The position numbers and the translations under genes are program-made. 8,545 bases of DNA, taken from DATGMS01 sp040905145 (GTDB taxonomy: Bacteria > Bacteroidota > Bacteroidia > Cytophagales > Cyclobacteriaceae). This document shows positions 4,828 to 8,545 of this stretch, one piece after another. The notes beneath the pieces were generated by a model. That model was not told the DNA's origin, ran no database searches, and worked only from the letters and a program-made list of their open reading frames with translations. Location of the stretch: NCBI GenBank assembly GCA_040905145.1, contig JBBDSC010000072.1, forward strand, positions 1 through 8,545. Reading direction: 5' to 3'. Numbering within the stretch: the stretch's first letter is position 1; each line of letters starts with the position of its first letter.

Positions 4828-7155
4828 ATGCTAGAAAATTATCCTTTATCAAAAACTGAAGAGGCATTTCTAAAAGAATCAGGGGTAGAAAACATAAGTA
4901 CCAAGATTCCCTATCTTATGGTGGATAACTTTCCTAAATTGGGATTGATCACGGCATGTAGATTTTTAGAATGGGTATCCGAAAACCCGAATGGGGTCAT
5001 CAGTTTACCAACAGGAAAGACTCCTGAATATTTTATCAAATGGACCCAATATCTGCTCGGGAACTGGGACAATGAAAAAGGAGTAGAAATCAGGGGGAAA
5101 TATGGATTAAAAAAGGTGAAAAAGCCTCAATTAAAAGACCTCCAATTCATACAAATCGATGAATTTTACCCAATTGCATCCTCACAGAAAAACAGTTTTT
5201 ACCACTACGTCAACAAATATTACATAGAAGGCTTTGGGCTGGATCCCAATAAAGCGCTGTTGATCAATTCAGATGACATACCACTTGCGGAAGGAAAAAG
5301 CTACAAAGAAATCTTTCCTGATTCCAAAGTGGATCTCTCGTTAAGGTACAGGGAATATGTCAATGAATTGGAAAGATTACAGCAGACATCCATCTATATG
5401 ATTGACCAATGGTGTGCTGAATATGAAGCCAAGATCAGGGAAAAAGGGGGCATCGGATTTTTCCTTGGAGGCATAGGTCCAGATGGCCATATTGCTTTTA
5501 ACACCCGCGGATCAGATTTATTTTCCACCACCCGGTTAACGGAAACAAACTTTGAAACCCAGGCCGTTGCAGCAGGAGATTTGGGAGGTATAGAGATTTC
5601 ATCCAATCGTTTGGTAATTACTTTAGGTTTGGAAACGATCGTCCACAATCCTGATGCAGTAGCCATAATTATTGCTGCGGGGGAAGCAAAAGCCCAGATT
5701 GTTAAGGAATCCCTGGAAACCAAATTGAACAATGTTTATCCTGCCACTATTTTACAAAAGCTTAAAAACGGTAGGTTCTATTTAACCAAAGGAGCTGCCT
5801 CCAGGCTGGAAGATAGTGTGGATCAATTTTATAGGGGTGGAGAGTGGAATGATTTAAAGACTGAAAGGGCTGTAATTGAATTGTGCAAAAAACTCAAAAA
5901 ATACGGGCATCGCCTGACCATTGATGATTTAAAAAATGACAAGTATACCCGCCAAATCCCTGAACTGGACGAAAATACGGTCATTGAGGTAATGAAAAAT
6001 ATTACTGAAAAGATTGACAGAGGCTTGGCAGAGGAAAAGAACGAGGGGCTTTTACATACAGGACCACACCACGATGACATATCCCTTGGAATTTTGCCCC
6101 ATATCACCAAGCAACTGCATGAAAATTCCAATAAAGCCCATTTTGCCGTGTTAACCTCCGGCTTCACTGCCGTGACCAATTCTTTTGTCATTGACACCTT
6201 GCAGCATACAAAAAAATTATTGGATGAAGGCCTTATCCAGATGGTCAAGTATGAAGACTTTTTTGAGTCAGGATATAATTTAAAAATGGATAAAGACGTC
6301 TATCATTATTTGACCAATGTGGCTTCTGAAAATGCCGAAGAAAGATTGAGGGGACTGTGCCACAGGGTGGTAAGGGCTATTGTCACAATTCATCAGGTAA
6401 AATCCACACTACAACTGCGGGAAAAAATCAATGAGATCATCAGTATCCTCAAAAACTCTTATGACGGGGAAAAAAACCCGGCCAAAATCCAAACCCTAAA
6501 AGGAATGATCAGGGAGTTTGAGGAAGAATTGGTGTGGGCACATTTCGGGGTTCAGGTCAAAAATGTCCACCATTTACGTTTGGGATTTTATACCGGCGAT
6601 ATTTTTACCGAACAACCGGACAAGAAAAGAGACGTGGAGCCTATTGTGGATATGTTTAGGACGATCAAACCCACTAAACTTAGCCTAACGCTTGATCCGG
6701 AAGGAAGTGGACCAGACACCCATTATAAAGTGCTCCAAGCAACCGCTGAGGCCGTTCGGCAATGGGAAAATGAAGAAGACTTAAGCGAGCTGAAAATAAT
6801 CGGGTACAGAAATGTGTGGTTTAAATTTGATGCTGCTGAAGCCAACGTAATCGTACCGGTTTCCTTAGGGGACATGTCTGTCATGGAAGACTCCTTTTCC
6901 AACTGTTATATGAGCCAGGTCAATGCTTCCTTCCCAAGTTACGCCCACAATGGCAAATTCAGCACGTTGGCTAAAAGGATTTGGGTGAACCAGCTCAATG
7001 ATGTTCAGCTATTATTGGGTAAAAACTATTTTTATCAACATGAAACAGCCAAAGTAAGATCAAGCCATGGCTTGATCTTCTTTAAGGAAATGAACGTAAA
7101 AGAATTTTTAGCCCAGGCCAGGGAACTGGAAAAATCTATTGAAGGATTATTGTAG
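4828..7155 (+). CDS. glucosamine-6-phosphate deaminase-like / PIG-L deacetylase-like fusion protein
   Basis: This 775-residue cytoplasmic protein has two enzyme-like halves. Residues 1 to about 345 are NagB-like: SLPTGKTP (59-66, phosphate loop), QIDEFYP (109-115, Asp111 matching E. coli Asp72), GGIGPDGHIAFN (214-225, Asp219 and His221 matching Asp141 and His143), VITLGLETI (263-271) and Lys288 matching Lys208. After a linker, residues about 405-775 are PIG-L/LmbE-like: TGPHHDD (411-417, with His414 and Asp417 as likely metal ligands and Asp416 as base) and LDPEGSGPDTH (622-632, His632 as third ligand). About 170 residues, largely helical in appearance, separate the two metal motifs. Large NagB-PIG-L fusions occur in Bacteroidetes. 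Expected chemistry is deacetylation of a GlcNAc derivative plus conversion of glucosamine-6-P to fructose-6-P and ammonia. However, Glu148 and Arg172 of E. coli NagB align here with Thr226 and Gly250, so the deaminase activity is uncertain. The ATG at 4828 is preferred over a TTG at 4750, whose product would begin before any NagB homology. The stop abuts the kinase start. Confidence 0.88.
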   Translation: MLENYPLSKTEEAFLKESGVENISTKIPYLMVDNFPKLGLITACRFLEWVSENPNGVISLPTGKTPEYFIKWTQYLLGNWDNEKGVEIRGKYGLKKVKKPQLKDLQFIQIDEFYPIASSQKNSFYHYVNKYYIEGFGLDPNKALLINSDDIPLAEGKSYKEIFPDSKVDLSLRYREYVNELERLQQTSIYMIDQWCAEYEAKIREKGGIGFFLGGIGPDGHIAFNTRGSDLFSTTRLTETNFETQAVAAGDLGGIEISSNRLVITLGLETIVHNPDAVAIIIAAGEAKAQIVKESLETKLNNVYPATILQKLKNGRFYLTKGAASRLEDSVDQFYRGGEWNDLKTERAVIELCKKLKKYGHRLTIDDLKNDKYTRQIPELDENTVIEVMKNITEKIDRGLAEEKNEGLLHTGPHHDDISLGILPHITKQLHENSNKAHFAVLTSGFTAVTNSFVIDTLQHTKKLLDEGLIQMVKYEDFFESGYNLKMDKDVYHYLTNVASENAEERLRGLCHRVVRAIVTIHQVKSTLQLREKINEIISILKNSYDGEKNPAKIQTLKGMIREFEEELVWAHFGVQVKNVHHLRLGFYTGDIFTEQPDKKRDVEPIVDMFRTIKPTKLSLTLDPEGSGPDTHYKVLQATAEAVRQWENEEDLSELKIIGYRNVWFKFDAAEANVIVPVSLGDMSVMEDSFSNCYMSQVNASFPSYAHNGKFSTLAKRIWVNQLNDVQLLLGKNYFYQHETAKVRSSHGLIFFKEMNVKEFLAQARELEKSIEGLL

Positions 7156-8052
7156 ATGAAAAGGAAAAACATTGCTCTAGGTTTGGACATTGGAGGAACC
7201 AAGATAAGTTCAGGGCTCAATGAAAATGGGACAATTTATGAGCGGAAGGAAATAAATACTCCGTACAACAGCCCAAAAGACAAAATATTGGAAGCCATAT
7301 CAGATCATATATCCAGCTATTTATCTTTTGACTTTAAGGCCATCGGAATTGGCATACCGGGATTGGTTGACCCCAAAAAGGGGATTGTATATAACCTGGC
7401 CAACATTCCTTCCTTCCAAGAAGTGGGATTGAAGGATTATTTGGAGGCAAAATTTAATGTCCCGGTTTTCATAAACAATGATGCCAATTGTTTTACCCTG
7501 GGCGAATATAAATATGGTCCTGCAAAAATCCATCAACATATCATCGGGATGACATTGGGTACTGGGATTGGAACCGGAGTTATTGCCAATTCAAAACTAT
7601 ATACCGGATATATATGTGGTGCAGGAGAATGGGGGGGGGTACCTTACTTGGACAAAACCTTTGAAGACTATTGTAGCAATAAGTTTTTCAAATATTCCGA
7701 TGGGGAAAGCGCAAAACGACTGGCAAATAAAGCTTTGGAAAAAGATAAGGAAGCTTTGTTGCTTTTTGAAAATTATGGGGAACATCTGGGAATGCTGATC
7801 AAGCGGATCTTGTTTACCTATGCGCCGGAAGCTATTGTCATTGGGGGCTCTATTCGAAAGGCTTATCCTTATTTCAAAGACAGCATGCTCAGGACTGTAC
7901 AAACATTTCCCTACAAAGCCATTTCTGGTAATTTGAATATATATGTTGCGGAATTGGACGACTCAGCCATACTCGGGGCAATCGCCTTGTCCGATGAAAA
8001 GGAATCCATCCTGGGCAATGGCTCCTTTAACAATGCAGCAGTATTGAGTTAA
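7156..8052 (+). CDS. ROK-family sugar kinase, zinc-motif-less (probable GlcNAc/hexosamine or glucose kinase)
   Basis: This 298-residue protein shows the ROK kinase fold: ATP loop LDIGGTK (10-16), GIGIPGLVDPKKG (64-76), the sugar-binding and catalytic segment INNDANCFTLGEYKYG (106-121, catalytic Asp109), LGTGIGTGVI (134-143) and VIGGSI (228-233). The usual ExGH sugar ligand is ExGG here (GAGEWGG, Glu158 to Gly161), and the CxCGxxGC zinc motif is replaced by YLDKTFEDYCSNKFF (164-178). A zinc-less variety of ROK protein occurs in Bacteroidetes, so this is probably a lineage feature rather than damage. The TAG of the upstream fusion gene is followed immediately by this ATG, indicating one transcript and translational coupling. 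Context favours phosphorylation of GlcNAc, glucosamine or a related sugar at O6. A nine-G run (7631-7639) lies in the codons for the GEWGGV segment. Substrate specificity cannot be read from the sequence. Confidence 0.88.
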   Translation: MKRKNIALGLDIGGTKISSGLNENGTIYERKEINTPYNSPKDKILEAISDHISSYLSFDFKAIGIGIPGLVDPKKGIVYNLANIPSFQEVGLKDYLEAKFNVPVFINNDANCFTLGEYKYGPAKIHQHIIGMTLGTGIGTGVIANSKLYTGYICGAGEWGGVPYLDKTFEDYCSNKFFKYSDGESAKRLANKALEKDKEALLLFENYGEHLGMLIKRILFTYAPEAIVIGGSIRKAYPYFKDSMLRTVQTFPYKAISGNLNIYVAELDDSAILGAIALSDEKESILGNGSFNNAAVLS

Positions 8053-8058
8053 GTATTG

Positions 8059-8140
8059 TTACCACAGAGATACCGGGAAAACACAGAGTAGAGCTTTTCT
8101 TTCTCTGTGTTTCCTCTGCGCACTCTGGGGTTCTTTTTTT
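8059..8140. repeat. tandem intergenic repeat, unit 1
   Basis: This 82-bp unit starts with TTACCACAGAG and ends in a T-run after CTCTGGGGTTC. It contains a perfect 10-bp inverted repeat, AAACACAGAG (8079-8088) and CTCTGTGTTT (8103-8112), with a 14-nt loop. It belongs to the ACCACAGAG...CTCTGTG type of intergenic palindrome. Beginning only 6 bp after the kinase stop codon, it may also form a transcript-end hairpin. Confidence 0.7.
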
Positions 8141-8224
8141 TTACCACAGAGGCCACTGGGAAACACAGAGTAGATTTTTTTCTTTCTCTGGGATTCCCCT
8201 GCACACTCTGGGGTTCTTTCTTTT
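8141..8224. repeat. tandem intergenic repeat, unit 2
   Basis: This second, 84-bp copy follows unit 1 directly. TTACCACAGAG, GGGAAA, ACACAGAGTAGA, CTTTCTCTG and CACTCTGGGGTTCTTT are all kept. The internal hairpin has decayed: AAACACAGAG (8161-8170) now faces CTCTGGGATT (8185-8194). A third copy starts (TTACCA, 8225-8230) but is cut off by the group II intron. Confidence 0.7.
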
Positions 8225-8230
8225 TTACCA

Positions 8231-8313
8231 GTAGAGTAGAGCCGTCAGGAATCAGTTTATTCCTGACGGACCCCCTCATCAAACCGTACGTGCGGTTTTC
8301 CCGCATACGGCTT
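8231..8313 (-). ncRNA. group II intron domains V and VI
   Basis: Domain V (8281-8313) begins with AAGCCGTA, containing the catalytic AGC triad, and closes with TACGGTTT. The 8-bp lower stem includes the expected G-U pair. A CG bulge on the 3' side and an upper stem TGCGG/CCGCA capped by a GAAA-type loop complete the fold. Domain VI follows with an 11-bp perfect stem (8242-8252 pairing with 8259-8269) and a 6-nt loop. The branch-point A is expected in the CTCTACTCTAC tail on the 3' side of the stem. Confidence 0.85.
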
Positions 8314-8329
8314 TCCTATAGTTTTCTTC

Positions 8330-8545
8330 TCAAGCTTTCACAAGTGAGGCAGGGGCTGAGTATTTTGTGGGGTCGATGAGGTTGTATTTCTCAACCATAA
8401 CCCCAAAGGCATCCCGTCTATAGAGCCTACTCTTTCTCTGACTCTTGCGGTTGTAATAGCGGGTAAGCCGGCAGAGGAGATAATAGCGAATTCTGCGCTT
8501 GCTCACAGCTGGATAACTCACCCTTGGAATATCAAAGTAGTTAAG
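8330..8545 (-). CDS. group II intron reverse transcriptase/maturase, C-terminal fragment
   Basis: The 71 visible residues form an open frame from the window edge to a TGA 16 bases before intron domain V, the position expected for a protein encoded in intron domain IV. LNYFDIPRVSYPAVSKRRIR at the visible start, followed by YYLLCRLTRYYNRKSQRK, resembles the maturase (X) and following basic DNA-binding region of intron-encoded proteins. No HNH endonuclease zinc motif is visible after it, so the protein probably lacks the En domain. The GTG at 8521 is internal. The reverse transcriptase domain itself is not in the window. Confidence 0.8.
   Translation of the reverse strand, partial: LNYFDIPRVSYPAVSKRRIRYYLLCRLTRYYNRKSQRKSRLYRRDAFGVMVEKYNLIDPTKYSAPASLVKA

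Larger units (their letters stand above)
8231..8545 (-). mobile_element. group II intron, 3' portion (continues beyond window)
   Basis: The minus strand carries the end of an intron-encoded protein, then domain V, then domain VI, then the sequence CTCTAC, which ends in AC as expected for group II introns (AY 3' end). The 3' boundary at 8231 is set by the point where the flanking repeat (TTACCA on the plus strand) breaks off. The 5' part of the intron and most of the protein lie outside the window. Confidence 0.85.

Noticed and set aside
8059..8224. Possible CRISPR array
   Set aside because: There are only two units, in direct contact, with no unique spacers and no cas genes; they are long palindrome-bearing repeats.
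8049..8306. Minus-strand open frame of 85 codons
   Set aside because: It is made of the tandem repeats and intron domains V and VI; the repeated peptide pattern reflects the DNA repeat, not a protein domain.

Overview
The window looks like chromosomal DNA from a Bacteroidetes bacterium, most likely a marine or soil member of the Cytophagales (Cyclobacteriaceae-like). The grounds are moderate GC content, AT-rich intergenic DNA with weak or absent Shine-Dalgarno sequences, a lipoprotein family I associate with this phylum, a NagB plus PIG-L (LmbE-like) fusion of the type seen in Bacteroidetes, and phylum-typical intergenic repeats. The genus is not certain from sequence alone.

Left part (1-1570): the 3' end of a YdcF/ElyC/SanA-type DUF218 envelope protein runs rightward off the window edge. 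It converges on, and overlaps by 50 bp, a small outer-membrane lipoprotein gene on the minus strand. About 545 bp without a gene follows (1025-1569). It holds a degenerate purine-rich tandem repeat, a small palindrome, a REP/BIME-like double hairpin with 16-bp perfect arms, and three tandem TTGTAC-type heptamers.

Middle and right (1570-8052): two diverging transcription units share the 161-bp intergenic region at 3310-3470. Leftward runs a two-gene unit, glycosylasparaginase (probable Tat signal, catalytic Thr188) followed 6 bp later by a CutC-family TIM-barrel protein. Rightward runs a ROK-family winged-helix regulator (NagC/Mlc-like), then a 775-residue protein combining a glucosamine-6-phosphate deaminase-like domain with a PIG-L deacetylase-like domain, then a ROK sugar kinase whose start codon touches the preceding stop codon. 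Together this reads as an amino-sugar cassette: GlcNAc liberated from glycosyl-asparagine outside the cytoplasm, phosphorylated by the ROK kinase, then deacetylated and deaminated by the fusion protein, with the ROK regulator as the sensor. Several details depart from the textbook picture. The NagB-like domain lacks the equivalents of E. coli Glu148 and Arg172, no nagA is visible, and the kinase lacks the zinc/histidine motif normally found in ROK proteins.

Right edge (8053-8545): two tandem 82-84-bp palindrome-containing repeats are followed by the 3' end of a group II intron on the minus strand: domain VI, domain V, and the C-terminus of its reverse transcriptase/maturase, which continues beyond the window. 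The intron appears to sit inside a third copy of the repeat.
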